Positions 24,233-36,315 of a stretch of DNA of 64,000 nt are shown piece after piece. The notes under the pieces were generated by a model. That model did not search any database. It saw nothing but the letters and a program-made list of their open reading frames with translations, and was not told the DNA's origin. Both the position numbers and the translations under genes were made by a program. Every line of letters starts with the position of its first letter. The stretch's first letter is position 1. This DNA is from Calliopsis andreniformis (taxonomy: Eukaryota; Arthropoda; Insecta; Hymenoptera; Andrenidae): assembly GCF_051401765.1 (NCBI RefSeq), contig NW_027480422.1, positions 16,820,001 to 16,884,000 on the forward strand, in the 5' to 3' direction.

Positions 24233-26063
24233 TCATAGGTCCGGGCGACCTAGGCTTCACTCTCGGGTGTTGGTCCACCAGACCGAATAGTTAGGGCCTA
24301 AGAAGTCAACGCCAGAAGCATAAAGTACAAAATAAATACAATAGTTTTTTCCATCGTATAACAGGAATAATTGCAACCAGTGTGAAAGTAATGGTCATTT
24401 CTACGTTCCGGGCAACCTCGGCTTCACCCAAGGGCGTTGCTCCACCAGATCGAATAGTTAGGGCCTTAGAAGTCAACGCGCGAAGCGTAAAATACAAAAT
24501 AAATAGAACAGTTTTTCCATTGTATGAAACAAATAATTCCAACCAGTGTGAAAGTTATGGTTATTTCTACGTTCCGGGCAACCTAGGCTTCACTCTAGGG
24601 CGTTGTTCCACCAGATCGAATAGTTAGGGCCTGAGAAGTCAACGTCAGAAGCATAAAATACAATATAAATACAACAGCTTTTCCATGGTATATAATGTAT
24701 ATTTGCAAACAGTGTGAAAGTAAACGTCATTTCTATGTTCCGGGTAACCTAGGCTTCACTCTAGGGCGCTGCACCACCAGATCGAGTAGCTAGGGACTTA
24801 GAATTCAACGCTAGAAGAATAAAATAAAACATAGGTACAACAGTTTTTCCATCGTATAAAATGTATAATTGCAGGTAGTGTTAAGGCAATGGTCATTTCC
24901 ACGTTCCAGGCAACCTACGCTTCACTCTAGGGCGTTGGTCCACCAGATCCAATAGATAGAGCCTCAGAAGTCAACGCCGGATGCACGAAATACAAAATAA
25001 ATACAACAGTTATTCCATCGTATCAAACGAATAATTGCAACCAGTGTGAAAGTTATGGTCATTTCTACGTTCCGGGCAACCTAGGCTTCACTCTAGGGCG
25101 TTGCTCCACCAGGTCGAGTAGTTAGGGCCTTAGAAAACAACTCCAGACGCATAAAATACAATAAAAATACAACAGACTTTCCATCGTATAAAACGAATAA
25201 TTGCAACCAGTCTGATAGTTATGGCCATTACTACGTCCCGGGCAACCTAGGCTTCAGCCTAGGGCGTTGCTCCACCAGATCGAATAGTTAGGGCCTTAGA
25301 AGTCAACCCCCGAAGCATAAAATACAATATAAATACAACAGCCTTTCCATCGTATATGATGTATATTTGCAAACAGTGTGAAAGTAAAGGTCATTTCTAC
25401 GTTCCGGGCAGCATAGGCTTAACTGTAGGGCGTTGCTCCTCCAGATCGCATAGTTCGGTACATAGAATTTAACGCCAGAAGCATAAAATACAATAAAAAT
25501 GCAACAGTTTTTCCATCGTATAACAGGAATAATTGCAACCAGTGTGAAAGTACAGGTCATTTCAACGTTCCGGGCAACCTAGGTTTCGCTCTAGGGCGTT
25601 GCTCCACCACATCGAATAGCTAGGGACTTAGAAGTCAACGCCAGAAGCATAAAATACAATATAAATACTACAGCTTGTCCATCGTATATGATGTATATTT
25701 GCAAACAGTGTGAAAGTAAAGGTCATTTCTACGTTCCGGGCAACATAGGCTTAACTGTAGGGCGTTGCTCCTCCAGATCGCATAGTTCGGTACTTAGAAT
25801 TTAACGCCAGAAGCATAAAATACAATAAAAATGCAACAGTTTTTCCATCGTATAACAGGAATAATTGCAAACAGTGTGAAAGTACAGGTCATTTCTACGT
25901 TCCGGGCAACCTAGGCTTAACTGTAGGGCGTTGCTCCACCAGATCGAATAGTTAGGGCCTCAGAAGTCAAGGCCAGAAGCAGAAAACACAATAAAAATAC
26001 AACAGTTTTTATATCGTATAAAAGGAATACTTGCAAACAGTGTGAAATAAAGGTCATATCTAC
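24233..26063. repeat. Long HOR unit 6, partial, right end of the zone
   Basis: Follows unit 3 (offset 8,364 bp) through the TTAAGGCAATGG landmark at 24,881. It then skips the 409 bp that in unit 3 holds the truncated monomer, and follows 17,228-18,115 with an offset of 7,955 bp. After about 26,063 the order changes to that of the next zone. Confidence 0.82.
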
Positions 26064-27199
26064 GTTCCGGGCAACCTAGGCTTAACTGTAGGGCGTTGCT
26101 CCAACAGATCGCATAGCTAGGGACTTAGAATTTAACGCCAGAAGCATAAAATACAATAAAGATGCAGCAGTTTTTCCACCGTATAACAGGAATAATTGCA
26201 ACCAGTGTGAAGGTAATGGTCTATTCCACGTTCCGGGCAACCTAGGCTTCACTCTACGGCGTTGCTCCACCAGATCGAATAGTTAGGGACTTAGAATTCA
26301 ACGCCAGAAACATAAAATACAACATAAGTACAACAGTTTTTCCATCGTATAACAGGAATGATTGCAACCAGTGCGAAAGTACAGGTCATTTCTACGTTCC
26401 GGGCAACCTAGGCTTCGCTTAAGGGCGTTGCTCCACCAGATCGAATTGCTAGGGACTTAGAAGTCGACGCCAGAAGCATAAAATACAATAAAAATACAAC
26501 AGTTTTTCCATCGTATATAATGTATATTTGCAAACAGTGTGAAGGTAAAGGTCATTTCTACGTTCCAGGCAACCTAGGCTTAACTGTAGGGCGTTGCTCC
26601 ACCAGATCGAATAGTCAGGTACTTTGAATACAACGCCAGAAGCAAAAAATACAATAAAAATGCAACAGTTTTTCCATCGTATAACAGGAAGGCTGCAACC
26701 CGCGTGAAAGTACTGGTCATTTCTATGTTCCCGGTAACCTAGGCTTCGCTCTCGGGCCTTGCTCCACCAGATCGAATAGCTAGGGAGTTAGAAGTCAACG
26801 CCAGAAGCATAAAATACAATAAAAATGCGACAGTTTTTCTACCGTATAACAGGAATCACTGCAACCAGTGTGAAAGTACTGGTCATTTCTACGTTCCGGG
26901 CAACCTAGGCTTCACTCTAGGGCTTTGTTCCACCAGATCGAATAGTTAGGGCCTAAGAAGTCAGCGCCAGAAGCATAAAATACAATATAAATACAATAGC
27001 TTTTCCATCGTATATAATGTATATTTGCAAACAGTGTGAAAGTAAAGGCTATTTCTACGTACCGGGCAACCTAGGCTTAACTGTAGGGCGTTGCTCTACC
27101 AGATCGAATAGTTAGGTCCTAAGAAGACAACGCCAGAAGCATAAAATACAATATAAATACAACAGCTTTTCCATCGTATATAATGTATATTTGCAAACA
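26064..27199. repeat. Mixed monomers between the long HOR and block D
   Basis: About seven monomers of several types seen on both sides, including TATATAATGTATATTTG-type monomers. A monomer near 26,690 has lost several bases after ACAGGAA. No repeat of the whole stretch was found elsewhere in the window. Confidence 0.8.
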
Positions 27200-28834
27200 G
27201 TGTGAAAGTAAAGGTCATTTCTACGTTCCGGGCAACCTAGGCTTAACTGTAGGGCGTTGCTCCAACAGATCGCATAGCTAGGGACTTAGTATTTAACGCC
27301 AGAAGCATAAAATACAATAAAGATGCAACAGTTTTTCCATCGTATAACAGGAATAATTGCAACCAGTGTGAAGGTAATGGTCTATTCCACGTTCCGGGCA
27401 ACCTAGGCTTCACTATAGGGCGGTGCTCCACCAGACCAAATAATTAGGGCCTAAGAAGTCAACGCCACAAGCATAAAATACAATATAAATACAACTGCTT
27501 TTCCGTGATATATAATGTATATTTGGAAACATTGTGAAAGTAACTGTCATTTCTACGTTCCCGGCAACCTAGGCTTCACTCTACGGCGTTGCTCCACCAG
27601 TTCGAATAGTTAGGGACTTAGAATTCAACGCCAGAAACATAAAATACAACATAAGTACAACAGTTTTTCCATCGTATAACTGGAATGATTGCAACCAGTG
27701 TGAAAGTTATTGTCATTTCTACGTTCCGTGCAACCTAGGCTTCACTCTAGGGCGTTGCTCCACCAGAACGAATAGTTAGGGCGTTAGAAGTCAACGCCCG
27801 AAGCATAAAATACAATAAAAATACAACAGTATTGCCATCGTATATGATGTATATTTGCAAACAGTGTGAAAGTAAAGGTCATTTCTACGTTCCGGGCAAC
27901 ATAGGCTTAACTGTAGGGCGTTGCTCCTCCAGATCGCATAGTTCGGTACTTAGAATTTAACGCCAGAAGCATAAAATACAATAAAAATGCAACAGTTTTT
28001 CCATCGTATAACAGGAATAATTGCAAACAGTGTGAAAGTACAGGTCATTTCTACGTTCCGGGCAACCTAGGCTTAACTGTAGGGCGTTGCTCCACCAGGT
28101 CGAATAGTTAGGGCCTCAGAAGTCAACGCCAGAAGCAGAAAACACAATAAAAATACAACAGTTTTTATATCGTATAAAAGGAATACTTGCAAACATTTGA
28201 AATAAAGGTCATTTCTACGTTCCGGGCAACCTAGGCTTAACTGTAGGGCGTTGCTCCAACAGATCGCATAGCTAGGGACTTAGTATTTAACGCCAGAAGC
28301 ATAAAATACAATAAAGATGCAACAGTTTTTCCATCGTATAACAGGAATAATTGCAACCAGTGTGAAGGTAATGGTCTATTCCACGTTCCGGGCAACCTAG
28401 GCTTCACTATAGGGCGGTGCTCCACCAGACCAAATAATTAGGGCCTAAGAAGTCAACGCCACAAGCATAAAATACAATATAAATACAACTGCTTTTCCGT
28501 GATATATAATGTATATTTGGAAACATTGTGAAAGTAACTGTCATTTCTACGTTCCGGGCAACCTAGGCTTCACTCTACGGCGTTGCTCCACCAGATCGAA
28601 TAGTTAGGGACTTAGAATTCAACGCCAGAAACATAAAATACAACATAAGTACAACAGTTTTTCCATCGTATAACTGGAATGATTGCAACCAGTGTGAAAG
28701 TTATTGTCATTTCTACGTTCCGTGCAACCTAGGCTTCACTCTAGGGCGTTGCTCCACCAGAACGAATAGTTAGGGCGTTAGAAGTCAACGCCCGAAGCAT
28801 AAAATACAATAAAAATACAACAGTATTGCCATCG
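27200..28834. repeat. Six-monomer duplication (994 bp step)
   Basis: The segments at about 27,200-27,840 and 28,194-28,834 match, with the same GGTCTATTCCACG, CAGACCAAATAATTAGG and TTCCGTGATATATAATG variants. The 353 bp between them resembles 25,690-26,040 from the end of the long HOR. That part includes a slightly short monomer reading GCAAACATTTGAAATAAAGG at about 28,189. The 994 bp step equals six monomers. Confidence 0.83.
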
Positions 28835-29620
28835 TATAACAGGAATAATTGCAACCAGTGTGAAAGTAATGCCCATTTCTACGTTCCGGGTATCATAGAC
28901 TTAACACTGAAGCATTGCTCCACCCAGATCGAATAGCTAGGGACTTAGAATTCAACGCCTGAAGCATAAAATAAAATAAATAGATAACAGTTTTTCCATC
29001 GCATAACAGGAGTAATTGCAACCAGTGTGAAAGTGATGGCCATTTCTACGTTCCGGGAAACCTAGGCTTCACTCTATGGCGTTGTGCCACCAGATCCAAT
29101 TGTTAGGGCATTAGAAGTCAACGTGAGAAACATAAAATACAATATAAATACAACAGTTTTTCCATCGTATAAGATGAATAATTGCAATCAGTGTGAAGGT
29201 AATTGTCATTTCTGCGTTCCGGGCAACCTAGGATTCACTCCAGGGCGTTGCTCCACCAGGTGGAATAGTTAGCGCCTTAGAAGTCAACGCCAAAAGCATA
29301 AAATACAACGTAAATACAACAGTTTTTCCATCGTATAAAACGAATAATTGCATTAAGTGTGAAAGTTATGGTCATTTCTACGTTCCGGGCAACCTAGGCT
29401 CCACTCTAGGGCGTTGTTCCACCGGATCCAATAGTAAGGGCCTTAGAAGTCAACGCCCGAAGCATAAAATACAAAATAAAGACAACAGTTTTTCCATCGT
29501 ATAAAACGAATAATTGCAACCAGTGTGAAAGTTATGGTCATTTCTACGTTCCTGGCAACCTAGACTTGACTCTAGGGCGTTGCTCCACCAGATCGAATAG
29601 TTAGAGCCTTAGAAGTCAAC

Positions 29621-29786
29621 GCCCGAAGCATAAAATACAATAAAAATACAATAGTTTTTCCGTCGTATAAAATGGATAATTGCAATCAGTGTGAAGGTAA
29701 TGGTCATTTCTACGTTCCGGGCAACCTAGGCTTCACTCTAGGGCGTTGCTCCACCAGATCGAATAGTTAGGGCCTTAGAAGTCAAC
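29621..29786. repeat. Representative 166 bp monomer close to the majority sequence
   Basis: This unit runs from one GCCCGAAGCATAAAAT-type start to the next (29,621 to 29,787), exactly 166 bp. It carries the T5 tract of CAATAGTTTTTCC, the TGGATAATTGCAATCAG segment, the TTCTACGTTCCGGGCAACC core, CCTAGG, GGGCGTTGCTCC and GATCGAATAGTTAG. Most sequence change between monomers falls in the few bases after GTGTGAAAG (TAAT, TTAT, CTAT, TGAT or TACA before GG), in the word after CAACGCC, and in the A-rich stretch before CAACAG. The CCGGGCAACCTAGG core is the most constant part. Confidence 0.9.
29721..29749. other. Imperfect dyad (potential hairpin) in the GC-rich half of the monomer
   Basis: GCAAC followed by CTAG on the left pairs with CTAG followed by GTTGC on the right, with a three-base GGC bulge on the right arm and a loop of about eight bases. 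It is present wherever a monomer keeps both CAACCTAGG and CTAGGGCGTTGC, which is the majority form across the window. It is lost in the subfamily reading CATCCTAGACTTAAC followed by GAGGCATTGC. The dyad is seen in the sequence; any structure in the cell is unproven. Confidence 0.55.
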
Positions 29787-31678
29787 GCCCGAACCATAAA
29801 ATACAATAAAGATACAACAGTTTTTCCATCGTGTAACAGGAGTAATCGCAACCAGTGTGGAAGTGATAGTCACTTCTAGGTTCCGGGCAACCTAGGCTTC
29901 ACTCTAGGGTGTTGATCCACCAAATCAAATAGCTAGGGCCTAAGAAGTCATCGCCAGAAGCATAGAACACAATATAAATACACAAGCTTTTCCCCTCGTA
30001 TAATGCGAATAATTGCAACCAGTGTGAAGGTAATGGTCATTTCTACTTTCCGGGAAACCTAGGCTTCACTCTAGGGCGTTGCTCCACCAGATCGAATGGT
30101 CAGGGCCTAAGAAGTCAACGCCAGAAGCATAAAACACAATAAAGATACAACAGTTTTTCCATCGCATGACAGGAGTAATTACAACCAGTGTGAAAGTGAT
30201 GGTCATTTCTACGTTCCGGGCAACCTAGCCTTCACTCTAGAGCGTTGCTCCACCAGATGGAATAGTTAGGGCCTAAGATGTCAACGCCAGAAGCATAAAA
30301 TACAATGTAAATACAACAGTTTTTCCATCGTATAGAACGAATAATTGCATCCAGTGTGAAAGTTATGGTCAGTCCTACGTTCCGGTCAACCTAGGCTTCA
30401 CTGTAGGGCGTTGCTCCACCAGATAGAATCGTTAGGGATTTAGATGTCAACGCCCGAAGCATATAATACAATGAAAATGCAACGGTTTTTCCATCGTATG
30501 ACACGAATAATTGCGACCCGTGTGAAAGTGATAGCCATTTCTACGTTCCAGGCAACCTAGGCTTCACTGTAGGATGTTGGTCTACCAAATCGAATAGATA
30601 GGGCCCTAGAAGTCTACGCCCGGAGCATAAAATACAATAAAAATACAACAGTCTTTCCGTCGTGTAGAATGAGTAATTGCCATCAGTGTGAATGTAATGG
30701 TCATCTCTGCGTTCCGTTCAACCTAGGATTCACTCTAGGGCGTTGCTGCATCAGAGCGAATAGTTAGGGCCTGAGAAGTCAACGCACGAAGCATAAAATA
30801 CAATAAAAATACAACAGTTTTTCCGTCGTATAAAAGGAATAATTGCAACCAGTGTGAAAGTAATGGTCATTCCTACGTTCCGGGCAACCTAGGTTTCACT
30901 CTTGGGCGTTGCCCACCACACCGAATGGCTACGGCCTTAGAAGTCAATTCGAGAAGCATAAAATACAATATAAATAGAACAGCTTTTCCATCGTATAAAA
31001 TGAATAATTGCAAACAGTGTGGAGGTAATGGTCATTTCTACTTTCCGGGCAACCTAGGCTTCACTCTAGGGCGTTTCGCCACCACATCGAATAGCGACGG
31101 CCTTAGAAGTCAACGTCTGAAGCATACAATATAATATAAATACAACAGTTTTTCCATCGTATAACAGGAATAATTCCAAGCAGTGTGAAAGACATGGCCA
31201 TTTCTACGTTCCGGGCAACCTAGGCTTCACTCTAGGGCGTTGCCCCACCACATCGAATAGCTACGGCCTTAGGAGTCAACGCCAGAGGCATAAAATACAA
31301 AATAAATACAACAGTTTTTCCATCGTATAACAAGAATAATTGCAACCAGTGTGAAAGTGATGGTCATTTCTACATTCCGGGCAACCTAGGCTTCACTCTA
31401 GGGCCATGCTCCACCAGATCGAATAGTTAGGGCCTAAGAAGTCAACGACAGAAGCATAAAATACAATATAAATACAACAGTTTTTGCCTTGTATAACAGG
31501 AATAATTGCAACCAGTGTGAAAGCTATGGTCATTTCTACGTTCCGGGCAACCTAGGCTTCACTCTAGGGCGTTGCTCCACCACATCGAATAGCTACGGCC
31601 TTAGAAGTCAACGCCTGAAGCATAAAATATAATATAAATACAACAGTTTTTCCATCGCATAACAGGAATAATTGCAAC

Positions 31679-34222
31679 CAGAGTGAAGGTGATGGTCATT
31701 TCTACGTCCCGGGCAACCTAGGCTTCACTCTAGGGCGTTGGTCCACCAGATCCAATAGCTAGGGCCTAAGAAGTCAACACCAGGAACACCAAATACAAGA
31801 TAAATACAACAGTTTTTCCATCGTATAAAACGAATAATTGCTACCAGTATGAAATCAATGGTCATTTCTACGTTCCGGGCAACCTAGGCTTCACTCTGGG
31901 GCGTTGCTCAACCACATCGAATAGCTACGGCCCTAGAACACAACGCCATAACTATAAAATACAATATAAATACAACAGTCTTTCCATCGTATAAAACGAA
32001 TAATTGCAACCAGTCTGATAGTTATGGTCATTTAACGTCCCGGGCAACCTAGGCTTCACTATAGGGTGCTGCTCCACCAGATCTAATAGTTAGGGCCTAA
32101 GAAGTCAACGCCAGAAGCATAAAATATAATATAAGTACAACAGTTTTTCCACCGTATAACAGGAACAATTGCAACCAGTGTGAAGGTAACGGCCATTTCT
32201 ACGTTCCGGGCATCCTAGACTTAACACTGAGCCATTGCTCCGCCAGATCGAATACATAGGGCCTTAGAAGTCAACGCCAGAAGCATAAAGTACATTAAAA
32301 ATCCAACAGTTTGTCAATCTTATAACAGGTATAATTGCAACCAGTGTGAAAGTAATGGTCATTTCTACGTTCCGAGCAACCTAGGTTTCGCTCTGTGGCG
32401 TAGCTCCACCACATCGAATAGTTAGGGCCTTAGATGTCAATGCCAGAAGCATAAAATACAATATAAATACAACAGCTTTTCCATTGTATAAAATGAATAC
32501 TTGCAAACAGTGAGGAAGTAATGGGCATTTCTACGTTCCGTGCAACCTATGCTTCACTGTAGGGCGTTGCTCCACCAGATCGAATAGTTAGGGCCTAAGA
32601 AGTCAACGCCAGAAGCATAAAATGCAATATAAATACAACAGTTTTTCCCCTGTATAACAGAAATAATTGCAACCAGTGTGAAAGCTATGGTCATTTCCAC
32701 GTTCCGGGCAACCTAGGCTTCACTCTAGGGCGTTGCTCCACCACATCGAATAGTTAGGGCCTTAGAAGTCAATGCCAGAAGCATAAAATACAATATAAAT
32801 ACAACAGTTTTTCCACTGTATAATATGAATAATTGCAAACAGTGTGGAAGTAATGGTCACTTCTGCGTTCCGGGCAACCTAGGCTTCACTCTAGGGCGTG
32901 GGTCCACCAGATCCAATAGCTAGGGCCTAAGAAGTCAATGCCAGAAGCATAAAATGCCATATAAATACATCAGTTGTTCCACTGTATAATACGAATAATT
33001 GCAAACAGTGTGGAAGTAATGGTCATTTCTACGTTCCGGGCAACCTAGACTTCACCCTAGGGCGTGGCTCCACCAGCTCGAATAGTTAGGGCCTAAGAAG
33101 TCAATGCCAGAAGCATAAAATACGATATATGTATAACAGTTTTTCCATCGCATAAAATGAGTAATTGCAACCAGTGTGAAAGTAACGGCCATTTCTACGT
33201 TCCGGGAATCCTAGACTTAACACAGAGACATTGCTCCACCAGATCGAATACATAGGGCCTTAGAAGTCGACGCCAGAAGCATAAAGTACATTAAAAATCC
33301 AACAGTTTATCCATCGTATAACAGGAATAATTGCAACCAGTGTGAAAGCTATGGTCATTTCTACGTTCCGGGCAACCTGGGCTTCACTCTAGGGCGTTGG
33401 TCCACCACATCGAATAGTTAGGGCCTTAGAAGTCAATGCCAGAAGCATAAAATGCAATATAAATACAACATTTTTTCCACTGTATAATATGAATAATTGC
33501 AAAGAGTGTGGTAGTGATGGTCATTTCTACGTTCCGGGCAACATAGGCTTCACTCTAGGGCGTTGCTCCACCACATCGAATAGCTACGGCCTTAGAAGTC
33601 AACGCCTGAAGCATAAAATATAATATAAATACAACAGTTTTTCCATCGTATAAAACGAATAATTGCTACCAGTATGAAAGCAATGGTCATTTCTACGTTC
33701 CGGGCAACCTAGGCTTCACTCTAGGGCGTTGCTCAACCACATCGAATAGCTACGGCCCTAGAACACAACGCCATAACTATAAAATACAATATAAATACAA
33801 CAGTCTTTCCATCGTATAAAACGAATAATTGCAACCAGTCTGATAGTTATGTTCATTTCTACGTCCCGGGCAACCTAGGCTTCACTCTAGGGCGCTGCTC
33901 CACCAGATCTAATAGTTAGGGCCTAAGAAGTCAATGTCAGAAGCATAAAATACGATATATGTATAACAGTTTTTCCATCGCATAAAATGAATAATCGCAA
34001 ACAGTATGAAGGTAATGTTCATTTCTACGTTCCGGGCATCCTAGACTTAACACTGAGCCATTGCTCCGCCAGATCGAATACATAGGGCCTTAGAAGTCAA
34101 CGCCAGAAGCATAAAATACGATATATGTACAACAGTTTTACCATCGTATAAAATGAATAATCGCAAACAGTATGAAGGTAATGTTCATTTCTACGTTCCG
34201 GGCAACCTATGCTTCACTCTAG
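31679..34222. repeat. Block A, copy 2
   Basis: From 31,751 it matches 1-2,472 with an offset of 31,750 bp, and 54,314-56,785 with an offset of 22,563 bp. Unlike the first copy it continues without a break into block F. The monomer pair at 34,159-34,490 is repeated after the 11-mer cluster at 39,966-40,297. Confidence 0.9.
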
Positions 34223-34490
34223 CGCGTTGCTCCACCAGATCCAATAGTTAGAGCCTAAGAAGTCAACGCCAGGAGCACCAAATACAAAATAAATGCAACA
34301 GTTTTTCCATCGTATAAAACGAATAATTGCAGCCAGTGTGCAAGTGATGGTCATTTCTACGACCCCGGCAACCTAGGCATCACTCTAGGGCGTTGCTCCA
34401 CTTTATCGAATAGTTAGGCCCTAAGAAGTCAACGCCTAAAGCATAAAATACGATATGTGTACAACAGTATTACCATCGTATAAAATGAAT
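34223..34490. repeat. Monomers leading into the 11-mer cluster
   Basis: These carry TCTACGACCCCGGC and CTCCACTTTATCG variants. The same pair follows the cluster at about 40,030-40,290. The 11-mer cluster is therefore flanked by direct repeats of two monomers, which is suitable geometry for unequal exchange. Confidence 0.8.
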
Positions 34491-36315
34491 AATCGCAAAC
34501 AGTGTGAAGGTAATGGTCATTTCTACATTCCGGGCAACCTAGGCTTCACTCGAGGGCGTTGCTCCACCAGATCGAATAGTTGGTCCTTAGAAGTTAACGC
34601 CCCAAGCATAAGATACAAAATAAATAGAACAGTTTTTCCATTGTATAAAACGAATAACTGAAACCAGTGTGAAAGATATGGTCATTTCTACGTTCCGAGC
34701 AACCTAGGTTTCGCTCTATGGCGTAGCTCCACCACATCGAATAGTTAGGGCCTTAGAAGCCAATGCCAGAAGCATAAAATACAATATAAATACTACAGTT
34801 TTTCCACTGTATAATATGAATAATTGCAAACAGTGTGGAAGTAATGGTCATTGCTACGTACCGCGCAACCTAGGTTTCACTCTAGGGCGTTGCTCCACCA
34901 GATCCAATAGTTAGGGCCTAAGAAGTCAACGCCACGAGCACCAAATACAAAATAAATACAACAGTTTTTCCATTGTATAAAACGAATAATTGCATCCAGT
35001 CTGCAAGTAATGGTTATTTCTACGATCTGGGCAACCTAGGGATCACTCTAGGGCGTTGTTCCACCAGAGCGAATAGTTAGGGCCTAAGAACTCAACGCCA
35101 GAAGCATAAAATACAATATAAATACAACAGTTTTTCCATTGTATAAAACGAATAATTGCAACCAGTATGAAAGTTATGGTCATTTCTACGTTCCGGGCAG
35201 CCTAGGCTTCACCCTAGGGCGTTGCTCCACCAGATCGAATAGTTAGGGCCTAAGAAGTCAACGCCAGAAGCATAAAATACAATATAAATACAACTGTTTT
35301 TCCATCGTATAAAACGAATAATTGCATCCAGTATGAAAGTTATGGTCATTTCTACGTTACGGGCAACCTAGGCTTCACCCTGGGGCGTTGCTCCACCAGA
35401 TCGAATTGTTAGGGCCTAAGAAGTCAACGCCAGAAGCATAAAATACGATATATGTACAACAGTTTTTCCTTCGTATAAAACGAATAATTGCAACCAGTGT
35501 GAAAGTAACGGCCATTTCTACGTTGCGGGCATCCTAGACTTAACTCTGAGGCATTGCTACACCAGATCGAATACATAGGGCCTTAGAAGTCAACGCCAGA
35601 AGTATAAAGTACAACCAAAATCCAACAGTTTGTCCATCGTATAGCTGGAATGATTGCAACCAGAGTGAAAGTAATGGTCATTTCTACATTCCCGGCAACC
35701 TAGGCTTCACGCTAGGGCGTTGCTCCACCAGATCGAATAGTTAGGGCCTAAGAAGTCAACGCCAGAAGCACCAAATACAAAATTAATACAACAGTTTTTC
35801 CATCCTATAAAACGAATAATTGCAACCAGGATGAAATTAATGGTCATTTCTAAGTTCCGGGCAACCTAGGCTTCACCCTAGGGCGCTGCTCCACCTGATC
35901 GAATAGTTAGGGCCTAAGAAGTCAACGCCAGAAGCATAAAATAGAATATAAATACAACTGTTTTTCCACCGTATAAAAAGAATAATTGCAACCAGTATGA
36001 AAGTTATGGTCATTTCTACGTTCCGGGCAACCTAGGCTTCTCCCTAGGGCGTTGCTTCACCAGATCGAATAGTTAGGGCCTAAGAAGTCAACGCCAGAAG
36101 CATAAAATACGATATATGTACAACAGTTTTTCCATCGTATAAAACGAATAATTGCAACGAGTGTGAAAGTAATGGCCATTTCTACGTTGCGGGCATCCTA
36201 GACTTAACTCTGAGGCATTGCTACACCAGATCGAATACATAGGGCCTTAGAAGTCAACGCCAGAAGCATAAAATACGATATATGTACAACAGTTTTACCA
36301 TCGTATAAAATGAAT
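34491..36315. repeat. 11-monomer HOR, copy 1 of 3 (1,825 bp)
   Basis: AATCGCAAAC starts at 34,491, 36,316, 38,141 and 39,966, exactly 1,825 bp apart. In order the unit contains a short GTTGGTCCTTAGAAG monomer, GATCTGGGCAACC and CACGAGCACC variants, and two CATCCTAGACTTAAC monomers 664 bp apart. The first copy can be told from the next two at its left edge (GATATGTGTACAACAGTATT against GATATATGTACAACAGTTTT). Confidence 0.93.

Larger units (their letters stand above)
10140..26063. repeat. Long higher-order repeat zone (13- to 22-monomer units)
   Basis: Blocks of 13 or more distinct monomers recur in the same order. The best landmark is a monomer with a five-base deletion in its core, reading GGTCATAGGTCC. 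It occurs once per unit at 10,565, 13,051, 15,869, 19,427, 22,079 and 24,233, giving intervals of 2,486, 2,818, 3,558, 2,652 and 2,154 bp. A second landmark, TTAAGGCAATGGTCATTTCC, occurs at 10,221, 12,707, 13,699, 15,525, 16,517, 19,083, 19,919, 21,735, 23,889 and 24,881. Copies look almost identical wherever they overlap, so the length changes are gains or losses of whole monomers, with one exception in the 15,869 unit. Confidence 0.92.
27573..31678. repeat. Block D, copy 1 (about 25 monomers)
   Basis: Recurs at 40,350-44,455 with a constant offset of 12,777 bp: CTACGGCG at 27,581 against 40,358. It recurs again at 59,271 onward. Private markers include an extra base in CTCCACCCAGATCG near 28,919 and the TCAATTCGAGAAGC monomer near 30,944. 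Its right end, at about 31,678, joins block A through a 72 bp segment with a CGTCCCGGG core. Confidence 0.88.

Noticed and set aside
29746..29786. TTAGGG hexamer once per monomer (in AATAGTTAGGGCC)
   Set aside because: It is the vertebrate-type telomere unit by sequence, but it occurs singly every 166 bp and never in tandem, so it is not telomeric repeat.
30925..31134. Forward-strand open frame of 69 codons conserved at six places (30,925; 43,702; 46,355; 50,834; 53,322; 62,451)
   Set aside because: The conservation comes from recent copying of the whole block D tail, not from selection on protein. Neighbouring non-open sequence is conserved just as well.
31463..31475. Near match to the budding yeast replication origin core (reverse strand ATTTATATTGT, one mismatch)
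   Set aside because: Such matches are expected by chance in AT-rich DNA, and nothing else indicates a yeast or an origin.
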